Shown: positions 9,430 to 18,235, counted from the first letter of the stretch. The stretch: 64,000 nt of DNA from RPQJ01 sp963700045 (GCA_963700045.1 CAVOWK010000006.1:35803-99802); one strand, 5' to 3'. Notes: generated by a model not told the origin, from the letters alone. Translations and numbers: made by a program.

Positions 9430-9574
9430 AAGGGGATGGGGGTTAGGGGATAGGGGTTAGTCGGAAGTGCGTGGCAGCCTGGCACACGAGTGCCAATCCG
9501 TAATCGTGCTGCCGACCTTCACGCCGTCGCGGCACCTCCGACTAACCCCTATCCCCCAACCCCTAACCCCTTTC
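9430..9574. repeat. G-rich heptad inverted element, copy 1
   Basis: The left arm (9430-9465) is a run of heptads of the type GGGGATG, GGGGTTA, GGGGATA, GGGGTTA ending in GTCGGA. The right arm (9537-9574) is its near reverse complement, beginning TCCGAC and ending in CCCCTTTC. The roughly 70-base centre has further short stems. It lies between the divergent aminotransferase and trp operon and ends exactly where the trp -35 box begins. Matching elements occur at 25.1, 34.1 and 44.3 kb, with a short remnant at 23.2 kb. Confidence 0.9.
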
Positions 9575-9603
9575 TTGACGGTCCGCGCCCGCCCGTGGAT
9601 ACT
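9575..9603 (+). promoter_or_regulatory. Predicted sigma-70 promoter of the trp operon
   Basis: TTGACG (9575-9580) and GATACT (9598-9603) are separated by exactly 17 bases and lie just upstream of the trp leader peptide. Five of six -35 and four of six -10 bases match consensus. Transcription would begin at about 9609-9611, only a few bases before the leader ATG at 9614, implying a leaderless or nearly leaderless leader-peptide mRNA. Confidence 0.65.
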
Positions 9604-9613
9604 GCAACGCGAG

Positions 9614-9670
9614 ATGAACGTAACCGCGCAAAACACGCTGAATACCCGTTGGTGGTGGCGCCACTTCTAG
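9614..9670 (+). CDS. trpL: trp operon leader peptide
   Basis: An 18-residue peptide, MNVTAQNTLNTRWWWRHF, with three consecutive tryptophan codons just before the stop region. It lies between a good promoter and a rho-independent terminator ahead of trpE, the classic layout for ribosome-mediated attenuation: scarcity of charged tRNA-Trp stalls the ribosome at the WWW codons and favours the antiterminator fold. Only weak Shine-Dalgarno-like sequence (GCGAG) precedes the ATG, and the predicted transcription start is a few bases away. Confidence 0.85.
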   Translation: MNVTAQNTLNTRWWWRHF

Positions 9671-9712
9671 GAGTGGGGCCGGCCGCGTCAGTCTCTTTCG
9701 CAGGATTCCAGG

Positions 9713-9748
9713 ACCCATCTCCGCGCAGCACCGTGGGATGGGTTTTTT
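9713..9748 (+). terminator. trp attenuator terminator hairpin
   Basis: ACCCATCTC (9713-9721) can pair with GGGATGGGT (9735-9743), giving nine pairs including one G-U, followed directly by six T residues. It is 42 bases after the trpL stop and 40 before the trpE start, as expected for the 3:4 terminator of a trp attenuator. A competing upstream stem can involve the GC-rich segment around 9671-9690 after the Trp codons; I did not compute fold energies. Confidence 0.82.
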
Positions 9749-9788
9749 GTTGTCCGTCCCCCGGGCCCCCGCGACAGAGGAGCCGCAG

Positions 9789-11177
9789 GTGACGACGACC
9801 TTGTTCGACATTGCAGCCGACCTCGACACACCGGTGTCGGCTTATCTCAAACTGAAACCGTTCCGCCCGCGCTTCCTGCTGGAGAGCGTCGAGGGCGGCG
9901 AGCGTCTTGCCCGATACTCGTTCATCGGCTTCGGCGACTGCATGGAGTACCGGCTCGATGCGTCCGGCCTGACCGTGAATGGCGTGCGCGAACCCCGGCC
10001 GGCCGACCAGGCTCAACTGTTGGCCTCCCTGCGGCAGGCTCTCGCGCGTTCACCCCGGCCCGACGTGACCCAGGTGGGTTTCCCGCTGCTGGGCGGCCTG
10101 GTCGGCGCAGCCAGCTACGATCTGGTGCGCTATTTCGAACGGCTGCCATCAAGGGTACGGGTCGAAGCGGATGTGCCGGACGCGCATTACGTCGCGCCGC
10201 GTTCGGTCCTGGCGTTCGACCACCTCACGCGCCGTGCGGCGTTGCTGCACGCCGGCCCGGAGCAGGAGCGGCTGGCCCTGCGTCGCGAAGTGATCCAGGC
10301 TCTGCGGGGCGGGTTGCCGGGCCCGGTCCGTGCAACTAAGTTCGGGCCGGCTGCCGCCAGCATGTCCGAAGATTCTTTCCTGCAGAACGTCGCCCGCACC
10401 AAGGAATACATCGCGTCCGGCGACGTCTACCAGCTCGTGCTGTCGGTGTGTTTCGCAGGCCGGTGCGACATGGATCCATTCGAGGCGTACCGGGCGCTGC
10501 GACTGCTGAACCCTTCACCCTACATGTACTATTGCGAACTCGGGGACCGTGTCATCGTCGGTTCGTCGCCCGAGGCGCTGGTGAAGCTTGAAGGCGGCGT
10601 TGCACACCTGCGTCCAATCGCGGGCACGCTGCCGCGCGGCGCCGACCCGGCGCAGGACCTGGAGAATGAAGCCAGGCTGCTCGCGGATCCGAAAGAGAAC
10701 GCCGAGCACGTCATGCTGGTGGATCTCGCGCGCAACGACCTCGGCCGTGTGGCCGCAGCCGGCAGCGTGCGCGTCGATCCCTACCGTTCGATCGAGCGTT
10801 ACAGCCACGTCATGCACATCGTGAGCGGCGTCAGCGGCCGGCTGGCGGCGGGTCGCGACCAGTTCGACCTGTTCGCTGCCGCCTTCCCGGCCGGCACGCT
10901 CGTCGGCGCGCCGAAGGTGCGCGCGATGGAAATCATCGACGAACTCGAGCCGGCGCGTCGCGGATTCTACGGCGGCACGGTGGGCTATTTCGGAGCAGGC
11001 GGCGACATGAACCATGCGATCACGATCCGCACGATGGTCTTCCACGGCGACACCTACAGCTTCCAGGCCGGTGCGGGCATCGTGGCGGACAGCGTGCCGA
11101 TGAACGAATACCGCGAGGTGTTCGCCAAGAGCGACGTGCTGCGGCGCGCGCTCGAAATTGCGCGGGAGGGGCTGTGA
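9789..11177 (+). CDS. trpE: Anthranilate synthase component I
   Basis: Converts chorismate and glutamine-derived ammonia to anthranilate, with TrpG. The GTG at 9789 is chosen because AGAGGAG lies six bases upstream; the in-frame ATG at 9738 falls inside the attenuator hairpin and has no ribosome-binding site. The product (462 residues) has the N-terminal Anth_synt_I_N region with the tryptophan feedback element LLESVEGGERLARYSFIG, then the chorismate-binding domain with RPIAGTLPRG, DLARNDLGRVA, and the C-terminal AGAGIVADSVPMNEYREVF. First structural gene of a complete trpEGDCFBA operon and regulated by the attenuator upstream. Its stop overlaps the trpG start. Confidence 0.95.
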   Translation: MTTTLFDIAADLDTPVSAYLKLKPFRPRFLLESVEGGERLARYSFIGFGDCMEYRLDASGLTVNGVREPRPADQAQLLASLRQALARSPRPDVTQVGFPLLGGLVGAASYDLVRYFERLPSRVRVEADVPDAHYVAPRSVLAFDHLTRRAALLHAGPEQERLALRREVIQALRGGLPGPVRATKFGPAAASMSEDSFLQNVARTKEYIASGDVYQLVLSVCFAGRCDMDPFEAYRALRLLNPSPYMYYCELGDRVIVGSSPEALVKLEGGVAHLRPIAGTLPRGADPAQDLENEARLLADPKENAEHVMLVDLARNDLGRVAAAGSVRVDPYRSIERYSHVMHIVSGVSGRLAAGRDQFDLFAAAFPAGTLVGAPKVRAMEIIDELEPARRGFYGGTVGYFGAGGDMNHAITIRTMVFHGDTYSFQAGAGIVADSVPMNEYREVFAKSDVLRRALEIAREGL

Positions 11178-11773
11178 TGACGCAGCACGTTCCCCGCCTG
11201 CTGCTCGTCGACAACTACGACAGCTTCACCTACAACCTCGTGCAGGCGTTCCTCGTGCTTGGCGCCGAGGTGCTGGTGCATCGCAACGATGCGATCACGG
11301 TCGCGCAGGCGCAGGCGTTGCAGCCGACGCACCTGTGCATTTCGCCGGGACCCGGTACTCCGCACGGCGCCGGCGTGTCGATGGACATGATCCGCGCGTT
11401 CGCCGGCCACATCCCCGTGCTCGGTGTGTGCCTCGGGCACCAGTCGATCGTCGAAGTGTTCGGCGGGGACGTCGTGCGCGCCGGGCGCCTCATGCACGGC
11501 AAGGTCTCGCCCGTGCATCACGACGCCAAAGGCGTTTTCGCCGGTGCACCGCAACCCATGGCAGTGGGTCGCTACCATTCGCTGATTGCGAAACCCGAGA
11601 CGCTGCCCCCGAACCTCGAAGTCACGGCCCGCACGCCAGAAGGCGAAATCATGGGCGTGCGTCATCGCGAGCTGAACGTCGAAGGCGTGCAGTTCCACCC
11701 GGAAAGCGTGCTCACGCCTGAAGGTCCACTGCTGATGGGTAACTTCCTGCAGTTCACCGGAGGCCGGCGCTAG
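11177..11773 (+). CDS. trpG: Anthranilate synthase component II, glutamine amidotransferase
   Basis: Class I glutamine amidotransferase that supplies ammonia to TrpE. Visible motifs are the LLLVDNYDSFTYNLVQ start, the nucleophilic cysteine in GVCLGHQS (Cys85), and the His-Glu pair in VQFHPESVL near the C-terminus. The ATG at 11177 overlaps the trpE TGA and is six bases from GGAGGG; GTG at 11174 is a possible alternative. Length (198 residues) is normal. No PabA/TrpG duplicate is seen here, so it could also serve p-aminobenzoate synthesis, as in many bacteria. Confidence 0.95.
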   Translation: MTQHVPRLLLVDNYDSFTYNLVQAFLVLGAEVLVHRNDAITVAQAQALQPTHLCISPGPGTPHGAGVSMDMIRAFAGHIPVLGVCLGHQSIVEVFGGDVVRAGRLMHGKVSPVHHDAKGVFAGAPQPMAVGRYHSLIAKPETLPPNLEVTARTPEGEIMGVRHRELNVEGVQFHPESVLTPEGPLLMGNFLQFTGGRR

Positions 11774-11785
11774 GCCCGACGCACC

Positions 11786-12823
11786 ATGGCGGAACTGCGC
11801 GAAACGCTCGAGCGACTGCTCAACCGCGAGGATCTGACCGAGCCGGAGGCCGCTGCCCTGCTGGCCGCGCTCACCGATCCCGCCATGGCACCTGCGATGG
11901 CCGGTGCGCTGCTGGCTGCGTTGCGCAGCAAGGGGCTGACGGCCGCTGAAGTCCGTGGGTTCGCGTCGGCCATGCGCCGTCTGGCGCGCCGACCGAACTT
12001 GCCGCCCGGACCTCCCGCTATCGACATCGTCGGCACCGGTGGCGACGCGTCGGGCAGTTTCAACATCTCGACGGGCGCTGCGCTGCTGACGGCGGCGATG
12101 GGCGTGCGCGTCGTCAAGCACGGCAACCGCTCGATCTCGAGTCGATCCGGCAGCGCGGACCTGCTCGAGTGTCTTGGGTTGCCGCAGCCGCTCGACGAGA
12201 AGCGCTCGGGCGAATGCCTCGCGGCGACGGGCTTCACGTTCCTGTTCGCGCCGCACTACCACCCGGCCATGAAGGAAATCGCGCCGGTGCGCCGTGCGCT
12301 GGGCGTGCGCACGGTGTTCAACCTGCTCGGTCCGCTGACCAATCCGGCCGAGCCGCCTTTCGGGCTGATCGGCGCGTACAGCCGGGACGCCGCGCGCCTG
12401 ATGGCGGAAACGCTGGCCGGCATGCCGATCCAGCGCGTGTTCGTCGTGCACGGTGAGCCCGGTTGGGACGAGCCGACGCCGTGCGGCCCCTTCGAGTTGT
12501 ACGACGTGACGCCGGGGCACGTGGTGCGTACGGAGCGCGATCCTCTCGACTACGGGCTCGCGCGCTGCACGCCGCAGTCCCTCGCCGGCGGCGACGCCGT
12601 GCACAACGCCGGCGGGATGCGCGCCGTGTTCACGGGGCAGGATCGCGGCCCGCACCGGGACGCGCTCGTGCTGAATGCGGCGCTCGCATTGGAAGTGACG
12701 GGCACCGTTGCCGACCCGCACGCGGCCATTCGCGTCGCCAGTGATGCGCTCGACCGTGGCGATGGCGCGCGCCTGCTCGAGCAGCTGGCCGCGTTCGGTC
12801 GCTCGATCAGTGGGGCGCCCTGA
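11786..12823 (+). CDS. trpD: Anthranilate phosphoribosyltransferase
   Basis: Transfers phosphoribose from PRPP to anthranilate, the second tryptophan-specific step. The 345-residue product has the N-terminal helical domain, the PRPP-binding DIVGTGGDASGSFNISTGA (about 75-93), KHGNRSISSRSGSADLLE (about 112-129) and FAPHYHPAMK. Only 12 bases separate it from trpG, and its TGA overlaps an ATG at 12823 that is the likely trpC start. It is not fused to trpG as in enterobacteria. Confidence 0.95.
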   Translation: MAELRETLERLLNREDLTEPEAAALLAALTDPAMAPAMAGALLAALRSKGLTAAEVRGFASAMRRLARRPNLPPGPPAIDIVGTGGDASGSFNISTGAALLTAAMGVRVVKHGNRSISSRSGSADLLECLGLPQPLDEKRSGECLAATGFTFLFAPHYHPAMKEIAPVRRALGVRTVFNLLGPLTNPAEPPFGLIGAYSRDAARLMAETLAGMPIQRVFVVHGEPGWDEPTPCGPFELYDVTPGHVVRTERDPLDYGLARCTPQSLAGGDAVHNAGGMRAVFTGQDRGPHRDALVLNAALALEVTGTVADPHAAIRVASDALDRGDGARLLEQLAAFGRSISGAP

Positions 12824-13648
12824 TGGGGCTGCTGTCCGACATGGCCGTCGGCAGCGAGCAGCGACTTGATCGCAGCACGTGCCGTGGTAAGCGATGCCGA
12901 ACTGCGCAGACGCTGTGCGGCGCTGCCGCCGGTCCCGCGCCTGCGACTTTCCGCCGCTGGGTTCGACCTGATCGCGGAGCTGAAGTTGCGCTCGCCCGCG
13001 CTGGGCGATCTCTCCGCGCAGACGATGGATCCTGTCGCACGGCTGCGCGGTTACGCGGAAGCAGGCGCGGCGATCTGCTCGATCCTGACCGAGCCTTCGA
13101 GGTTCGACGGTGACCTCTCGCACCTGCGACAGGCCGCAACGACGCTCGCACCTTACGGCGTGCCGGCGATGCGCAAGGATTTTCTCGTCGATCCGTACCA
13201 GGTGCTCGAAGCGCGAGCCAACGGTGCCAGCGGCGTGCTGCTGATCGTGCGCATGGTCGGGCGCGAGCGCCTCGTAACGATGCTCGACGCCGCGGCCGAG
13301 CAGGGGCTGTTTGTCCTGCTCGAGGCCTTCGACGCCCACGATCTCGAAGTCGCTGCCGGGCTAGCCGCTGAACGTCGTGGTCGCGACGAACAGGTGCTGA
13401 TGGGACTCAATTGCCGCGACCTGCAGACGCTGCAGATCGAGTTTGCGCGTTTCGCGCGGTTGCGCGAGCAACTGCCGACGGAATGGCCTGCAGTGGCCGA
13501 AAGCGGAGTCATCACGGCCGACGATGCTGCGCGCGTGGCGCACCTCGGCTATCGGCTGGCACTCGTGGGCACCACGCTCATGCAGCGTGACGATCCCGCG
13601 CAGGCTGTCCGTGAACTGCTCGCGGCCGGGCGCGGAGCCGCGCGGTGA
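12823..13648 (+). CDS. trpC: Indole-3-glycerol phosphate synthase, frameshifted at codon 15
   Basis: Converts CdRP to indole-3-glycerol phosphate. The translationally coupled ATG (12823, TGATG over the trpD stop) gives MGLLSDMAVGSEQRL, a typical TrpC N-terminus. The continuation IAARAVVSDAELRRR is in the next frame, requiring removal of one base at about 12868. After that the frame is open, with the TIM-barrel motifs ELKLRSPALG, AMRKDFLVDPYQV (catalytic lysine), LLEAFDAHDLE, GLNCRDLQT and VAESGVIT. A start at TTG 12866 avoids the frameshift but removes the N-terminal helix and has no clear ribosome-binding site. A sequencing error is the simplest explanation because the rest of the operon is intact. 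Not fused to trpF. Confidence 0.88.
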
Positions 13649-14283
13649 GGCGCCTGTGGATCAAGGTGTGCGGCCTGCGGACGACGGACACGTTGGCGGC
13701 CGTCGTGGACGCAGGAGCGGATGCGGTCGGCTTCGTCTTTCACGCGGCTTCGCCGCGCCATCTCGCGGCGGCCGCAGCTCGCGCCCTCGCAGCGGCAGTG
13801 CCGCAGGGCATCCAGAAAGTGGCGGTGTTCCTGCATCCGACGCAGGCGGAAATCGACGCCGCGATCGATGCCGTGCGCCCTGACTGGGTGCAGACCGATG
13901 CCGCGGACCTGGCCACGCTCCGGCTGCCGGCTGGCCAGCGAGTGCTGCCCGTGTATCGCACGGACCAGCCGTTGCCTTCGCAGCAAGACCTGCCGCGCCG
14001 GTTTCTGCTCGAAAGCGGGCGCAGCGGAGCAGGCGAGCGCGCTGACTGGAATGAAGCTGCACGCCTGGCTGCCACTGGCGAACTTGTGCTCGCCGGCGGG
14101 CTCAATGTCGGGAACATCGCCGACGCAATCGCGGTCGTGCGCCCGTTCGGCATCGACGTGAGTTCGGGCGTCGAATCCACGCGCGGCGTCAAGGATGCCG
14201 TGCTGATCCGGAATTTCGTGAACGCGGCGCGTGCATCGCATGCCCGGGTCGCGTCATCGTCTTTGGGAGTAATTGAGCAATGA
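13645..14283 (+). CDS. trpF: Phosphoribosylanthranilate isomerase
   Basis: Catalyses the Amadori rearrangement of PRA to CdRP. The 212-residue TIM barrel shows the catalytic cysteine in the strand-1 motif IKVCGLR (about residues 6-12), GADAVGFVFHAASPR, and the phosphate-binding end LAGGLNVGNIADAI and GIDVSSGVESTRGVKD with the catalytic aspartate. It starts with GTG overlapping the trpC TGA, and its stop overlaps the trpB ATG, indicating translational coupling on both sides. Confidence 0.94.
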   Translation: MRRLWIKVCGLRTTDTLAAVVDAGADAVGFVFHAASPRHLAAAAARALAAAVPQGIQKVAVFLHPTQAEIDAAIDAVRPDWVQTDAADLATLRLPAGQRVLPVYRTDQPLPSQQDLPRRFLLESGRSGAGERADWNEAARLAATGELVLAGGLNVGNIADAIAVVRPFGIDVSSGVESTRGVKDAVLIRNFVNAARASHARVASSSLGVIEQ

Positions 14284-15524
14284 AGACCCAGGCCCTCGAG
14301 ATCGACCGCGAAGCGCTGCTGGCGCAGACGCTCAGAGGCGAGTTCCCGGACGCGCGCGGCCGCTTCGGCCCGTTCGGCGGGCGCTACGTGCCCGAGACAC
14401 TCGTGCCGGCGCTCGATCGCCTCGAACAGGGCATCCGCGACATCCTGCCGGATCCCGCCTTCAAGGCCGAGCTCGACATGCAGCTGCGCACCTGGGTTGG
14501 CCGGCCCACGCCGCTCACGTACGCGGCCGCGCTGTCGAGGCGCTGGGGCGCGGAAGTCTGGCTGAAGCGTGAAGACCTCGCGCACACCGGCGCGCACAAG
14601 ATCAACAACGCGATCGGGCAGGGATTGCTGGCGAAGCGCCTCGGCGCGAAACGCATCGTCGCGGAAACGGGCGCCGGTCAGCACGGCGTGGCCACCGCCG
14701 CCGCGTGCGCGCGGCTCGGCATGCCGTGCACCGTCTACATGGGCTCGATCGACATGGAGCGGCAGGCGCCGAACGTCGGCCGCATGAAACTGCTCGGCGC
14801 CGAAGTCGTCCCGGTCACCGGCGGCGACAAGACATTGCGCGCGGCCATCGACGAAGCCCTGCGTGACTGGGTCTCGGACCCGAACGGCACGTTCTACATT
14901 CTCGGTTCGGCCGTGGGCCCGCATCCGTATCCCTACATGGTCCGCGAATTCCAGCGCGTGATCGGCGTCGAAGCGCGTGCACAGATGCTTGCACAGGCGG
15001 GCGCGCTGCCGGACGTGGTCGTGGCCTGCGTCGGTGGTGGCTCGAACGCGATCGGCCTGTTCCATCCGTTCATTCCGGACACCGCGGTCAAGCTGCTCGG
15101 CTTCGAGGCCGGCGGCATCGGGCCGGGTCTCGGGCAGAACGCCGCTTCGCTCGCGTACGGCACGCCGGGCGTGCTGCAGGGCTGCTACTCGTTGCTGCTG
15201 CAGGACGAGCACGGCCAGATCCAGGAGACGCAGTCGGTCTCGGCCGGGCTCGATTACCCGGGCGTCGGGCCGGAGCACGCGTTGCTGGCGAGCATCGGTC
15301 GCCTCGGCTTCGCCGCATCCGAAGACGATGAGTCGCTCGAGGCGTTGTCGGAGTGCAGCCGCTACGAAGGCATCCTGCCGGCCATCGAGACTGCGCACGC
15401 GTTCGCGGGCGCTCGCAAGTATGCGCAGAACAACCCTGGTTGCCGCATCCTGATCGGCCTGTCCGGCCGCGGCGACAAGGACATGCCGACGTTGCAGCGT
15501 ACGCTGCTGAAGGGGCAGATCTGA
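14280..15524 (+). CDS. trpB: Tryptophan synthase beta chain
   Basis: PLP enzyme condensing indole with serine, in an alpha2-beta2 complex with TrpA. The 414-residue product has GRFGPFGGRYVPETL (about 27-41), the PLP lysine 107 in HTGAHKINNAIGQG, the glutamate-containing AETGAGQHGVATA, the phosphate loop CVGGGSNAIG and the C-terminal GLSGRGDKD. It overlaps trpF and trpA by 4 and 1 bases. The sequence is of the canonical TrpB1 class that partners TrpA. Confidence 0.96.
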   Translation: MKTQALEIDREALLAQTLRGEFPDARGRFGPFGGRYVPETLVPALDRLEQGIRDILPDPAFKAELDMQLRTWVGRPTPLTYAAALSRRWGAEVWLKREDLAHTGAHKINNAIGQGLLAKRLGAKRIVAETGAGQHGVATAAACARLGMPCTVYMGSIDMERQAPNVGRMKLLGAEVVPVTGGDKTLRAAIDEALRDWVSDPNGTFYILGSAVGPHPYPYMVREFQRVIGVEARAQMLAQAGALPDVVVACVGGGSNAIGLFHPFIPDTAVKLLGFEAGGIGPGLGQNAASLAYGTPGVLQGCYSLLLQDEHGQIQETQSVSAGLDYPGVGPEHALLASIGRLGFAASEDDESLEALSECSRYEGILPAIETAHAFAGARKYAQNNPGCRILIGLSGRGDKDMPTLQRTLLKGQI

Positions 15525-16306
15525 TGACGATCACCACGCAACCGCGCGACAGCATCAGCACGGCAATCAAGGACGCGGCCGCGAGCGGCCGGCCTGCCGT
15601 CGTGGCGTTCATGACCGCGGGCTTTCCGGACCGGGCGCGCTTCACGCAGAGCCTGCGGGCAATCGCGACCGAGGCCGACGTCGTCGAAATCGGCGTGCCG
15701 TTCAGCGACCCGATGGCCGATGGCGCCACCATTCAGCGCGCGAGCTTCGCATCGCTGCAGGGCGGCTTCACGCTCACGTGGCTGCTCGAGGAACTCGCCG
15801 CCATGCAGCCGCGTCCGCAGGCGCCCGTGCTGCTCATGAGCTACCTGAACCCGCTGCTCGCGTTCGGGCTCGAGCGGCTGCCCGAGGCGTCGAGCAAGGC
15901 GGGTGTGTCGGGATTCATCATTCCCGACCTGCCGTACGAAGAGAGCGCCGACATGCGTGCGGCACTCGACCGCGTCGGCATCGCGCTGGTGCAGATGGTG
16001 ACGCCGGTGACGCCGGATGCGCGACTCAGGATGCTGTGCGCAGCGAGCCAGGGTTTCGTATACGCGGTGACCATGACGGGCACCACGGGCAAGTCGGTGG
16101 CCGTGCCGGACGAGGTGCTGGACTACATGGATCGCGTGAAGGCGATGTCACCAGTGCCGGTGTGCGCGGGCTTCGGCATTCGCACCGCGGAGCAGGTGAC
16201 GCGCATGCAGGGTCACGTCGACGGCGTAGTTGTCGGCTCGGCGCTGGTCGAAGTGCTGGAGCGCGGTGAGGATCCGGCGACGTTCCTGCGCGGCCTCAAG
16301 CCCTGA
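15524..16306 (+). CDS. trpA: Tryptophan synthase alpha chain
   Basis: Cleaves indole-3-glycerol phosphate and channels indole to TrpB. The ATG at 15524 overlaps the trpB TGA; a longer upstream reading frame exists but runs inside trpB. The 260-residue barrel contains the catalytic glutamate in VVEIGVPFSDP, aspartate in PFSDPMADGATIQ, LMSYLNPLL, GFIIPDLPYEE and the phosphate-binding VCAGFGIRTAEQV. It is the last gene of the operon. A clear terminator is not visible in the 43 bases before the convergent HD-domain gene. Confidence 0.95.
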   Translation: MTITTQPRDSISTAIKDAAASGRPAVVAFMTAGFPDRARFTQSLRAIATEADVVEIGVPFSDPMADGATIQRASFASLQGGFTLTWLLEELAAMQPRPQAPVLLMSYLNPLLAFGLERLPEASSKAGVSGFIIPDLPYEESADMRAALDRVGIALVQMVTPVTPDARLRMLCAASQGFVYAVTMTGTTGKSVAVPDEVLDYMDRVKAMSPVPVCAGFGIRTAEQVTRMQGHVDGVVVGSALVEVLERGEDPATFLRGLKP

Positions 16307-16349
16307 CGCGTGGCGTACGCGGCCTGCCCGCGGCGGCCGCGACGGTGCG

Positions 16350-17348
16350 TCAGGTCGTTTCGACCGCCGTGCGGATGTGACGGATCACCAGCGAGCGCAC
16401 GGTTTCCAGGGGATTCTTTTCCCAGGTGAACACGGGCGGCGAGCGTCGCAGCATGTTCCAGTTGCTGGTTTCGAGCACGCGTGTCAGGTAGGCGAGATTG
16501 CGATTGATCGCTTCCAGGTACGGATTGCGGCCGCCATACAGGCTCTCGACGTAGCGGTAGGCTCCGCCGAACTCGCCATCGAGACGCGTGCGCATCGTGT
16601 ATTCGAAGAACTGCGGCGTCTGGCGCAGCACGTCGAGTCCTGAACCATACTGGACCTTGAGGCCGCCGTCGCCCTCGCGCTGCATGGCGACGCCGCCGAG
16701 TACGAATTCGGGGTACAGGCGGTCACGGCATTTCTCGAGGTAGCACCGGTCCGACATCTGCGCCAGCATGTCCGCCGTGCCGAGCAGGTGACCGACGCAC
16801 CGGTCACGCGCGTCGTCCAGCCGGATGTCCTTGAACGGCACCTCGTAGCCGGTGAAGTGGATTACCTGCGTCGCGACCGGCACCCAGTTTGCGAGACCGA
16901 TGGCAGGCAGGTAGCGCGCAAGAAAGTTCGCGCCCCGCATCACGTGGGTGCGGGTGAATTCCGCGCCGTTGCGATGCTGCGTATCGTCGCTCTGGCGGAT
17001 GTAGCCCGAGTCGTGGAACAGCCCGACGATGATGCCGAGCAGCGCGCGGTCGGCGCCCAGGCGCTGTTCCGGTGCGTGTGTACGCTCGTAGCCGGCAAGC
17101 AGGCGCGCCATCGCGAGCGTGTCGTCCAGCGAATGCTGCATGTCGTGATAGACAGTGTCGCAGCCCAGGTAGCCCGGAAACTGCCCGGAGAACAACCGCT
17201 CGAAATCGGCGAACGCCGTCGTCAGCCGCTCGGTGTTCGTACCGGGCCAGGTCTGCTGAAAGAGTTCCTCGACGGCCTTGCGCACGGACGCTACCGAGCT
17301 GACCTGCACGGTGTTGGTGACGTCGTAATCGCTGCGGCGGAACTGCAT
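16350..17348 (-). CDS. HD-domain metal-dependent phosphohydrolase-like protein
   Basis: Cytosolic protein of 332 residues with no signal peptide or transmembrane segment. Its core fits an HD fold: DTVYHDMQHSLDD (about 63-75), the HD doublet in IIVGLFHDSGYI (about 106-117), histidines in THVMRGANF and VIHFTGYE, and the aspartate in LLGTADMLAQMSD (about 188-200). HD proteins hydrolyse phosphomonoesters, cyclic nucleotides or nucleotides; the substrate is not apparent. It converges with trpA. The far C-terminus (NWNMLRRSPPVFTWEKNP) is not recognised. Confidence 0.62.
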   Translation of the reverse strand: MQFRRSDYDVTNTVQVSSVASVRKAVEELFQQTWPGTNTERLTTAFADFERLFSGQFPGYLGCDTVYHDMQHSLDDTLAMARLLAGYERTHAPEQRLGADRALLGIIVGLFHDSGYIRQSDDTQHRNGAEFTRTHVMRGANFLARYLPAIGLANWVPVATQVIHFTGYEVPFKDIRLDDARDRCVGHLLGTADMLAQMSDRCYLEKCRDRLYPEFVLGGVAMQREGDGGLKVQYGSGLDVLRQTPQFFEYTMRTRLDGEFGGAYRYVESLYGGRNPYLEAINRNLAYLTRVLETSNWNMLRRSPPVFTWEKNPLETVRSLVIRHIRTAVETT

Positions 17349-17461
17349 GGGCGTTGGGGTGCGCTCTGGTTTCGAGCGAGTCTATGCTCTTGGCCCGAAA
17401 GTGCCAGAGCCAAAAAGACCCGCACCTCTATGAATTGGCCGTTTACTGCCCGTGCCAGGCT

Positions 17462-18235
17462 CTATATGTCAAAACTCGCGACGACGGGAGTGTGGTCCGA
17501 TGGCCTCTCCAGCTTGCGTGGCGCCTTGTCGATGTGACACGCGCCACATTTCTGAGCGAGCGCGTTCGAGGCGAGGATCAGGTCGATACGCAGGCCTGCA
17601 TTGCGACGGAATGCCATCATCCGGTAGTCCCACCACGAATACGATTTCTCGGGCTGTTCGAACAGCCGGAAGCAGTCCGCGAGCCCGGTGCCCAGCAATG
17701 CCTGCAGCGCCGCGCGTTCGGGCGGGCTCACGTGCACCGATCCTTCCCAGGCCTTGGGATCGTGCACGTCGCGGTCCTCCGGCGCGACGTTGAAATCGCC
17801 GAGCACGACGAGGTGCGGATGGCGCGCCAGTTCCGCGGCGACGTACTCGCGCAGCGCGTCGAACCAGCGCAGCTTGTAGGCGAACTTGTCCGAGCCGACC
17901 GTCTGGCCGTTCGGCACGTAGACGTCGATGACGCGCAGGTTCCCGAGCGAGACCGCAAGCACGCGACGCTGCTCGTCGTCGAAGCCCGGAATGCCCGCGA
18001 CGACGTCGGTGACGGGGTCGCGGCTCAAGATGGCGACGCCGTTGTAAGTGCGTTGTCCGCTGAACGCGGAATTCCAGCCGAGGGCCTGCAGGTCGGCTGC
18101 GGGAAAATCGGCATCGGGCAGCTTGGTCTCCTGCAGCGCGATGGCATCGACCGGGTTGGCCGCGAGCCATTCGGTCAGGTGCGGCAGGCGTACCCGCAGT
18201 GAATTCACGTTCCATGTCGCAAGCGCGCGGGTCAT
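17462..18235 (-). CDS. xthA: Exodeoxyribonuclease III (AP endonuclease family)
   Basis: DNA repair enzyme cleaving at abasic sites and removing 3' blocking groups. The 257-residue product has the EEP-family signatures ATWNVNSLR (6-14), the metal-binding glutamate in ALQETKL, GDFNVAPEDRDVHDP, and the C-terminal SDHTPVVASF with the catalytic His. The ATG at 18235 overlaps the prlC TGA by four bases, so it is the distal gene of the lemA-GIDE-prlC-xthA transcript. The longer upstream frame is antisense noise within prlC. Confidence 0.93.
   Translation of the reverse strand: MTRALATWNVNSLRVRLPHLTEWLAANPVDAIALQETKLPDADFPAADLQALGWNSAFSGQRTYNGVAILSRDPVTDVVAGIPGFDDEQRRVLAVSLGNLRVIDVYVPNGQTVGSDKFAYKLRWFDALREYVAAELARHPHLVVLGDFNVAPEDRDVHDPKAWEGSVHVSPPERAALQALLGTGLADCFRLFEQPEKSYSWWDYRMMAFRRNAGLRIDLILASNALAQKCGACHIDKAPRKLERPSDHTPVVASFDI

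Noticed and set aside
9738..9788. ATG at 9738 as start of trpE
   Set aside because: It lies within the attenuator hairpin and lacks a Shine-Dalgarno; GTG 9789 follows AGAGGAG with ideal spacing.
11054..13339. Minus-strand 761-codon open frame inside the trp operon
   Set aside because: Antisense to trpG, trpD and trpC; the sequence is low-complexity, with no start context.
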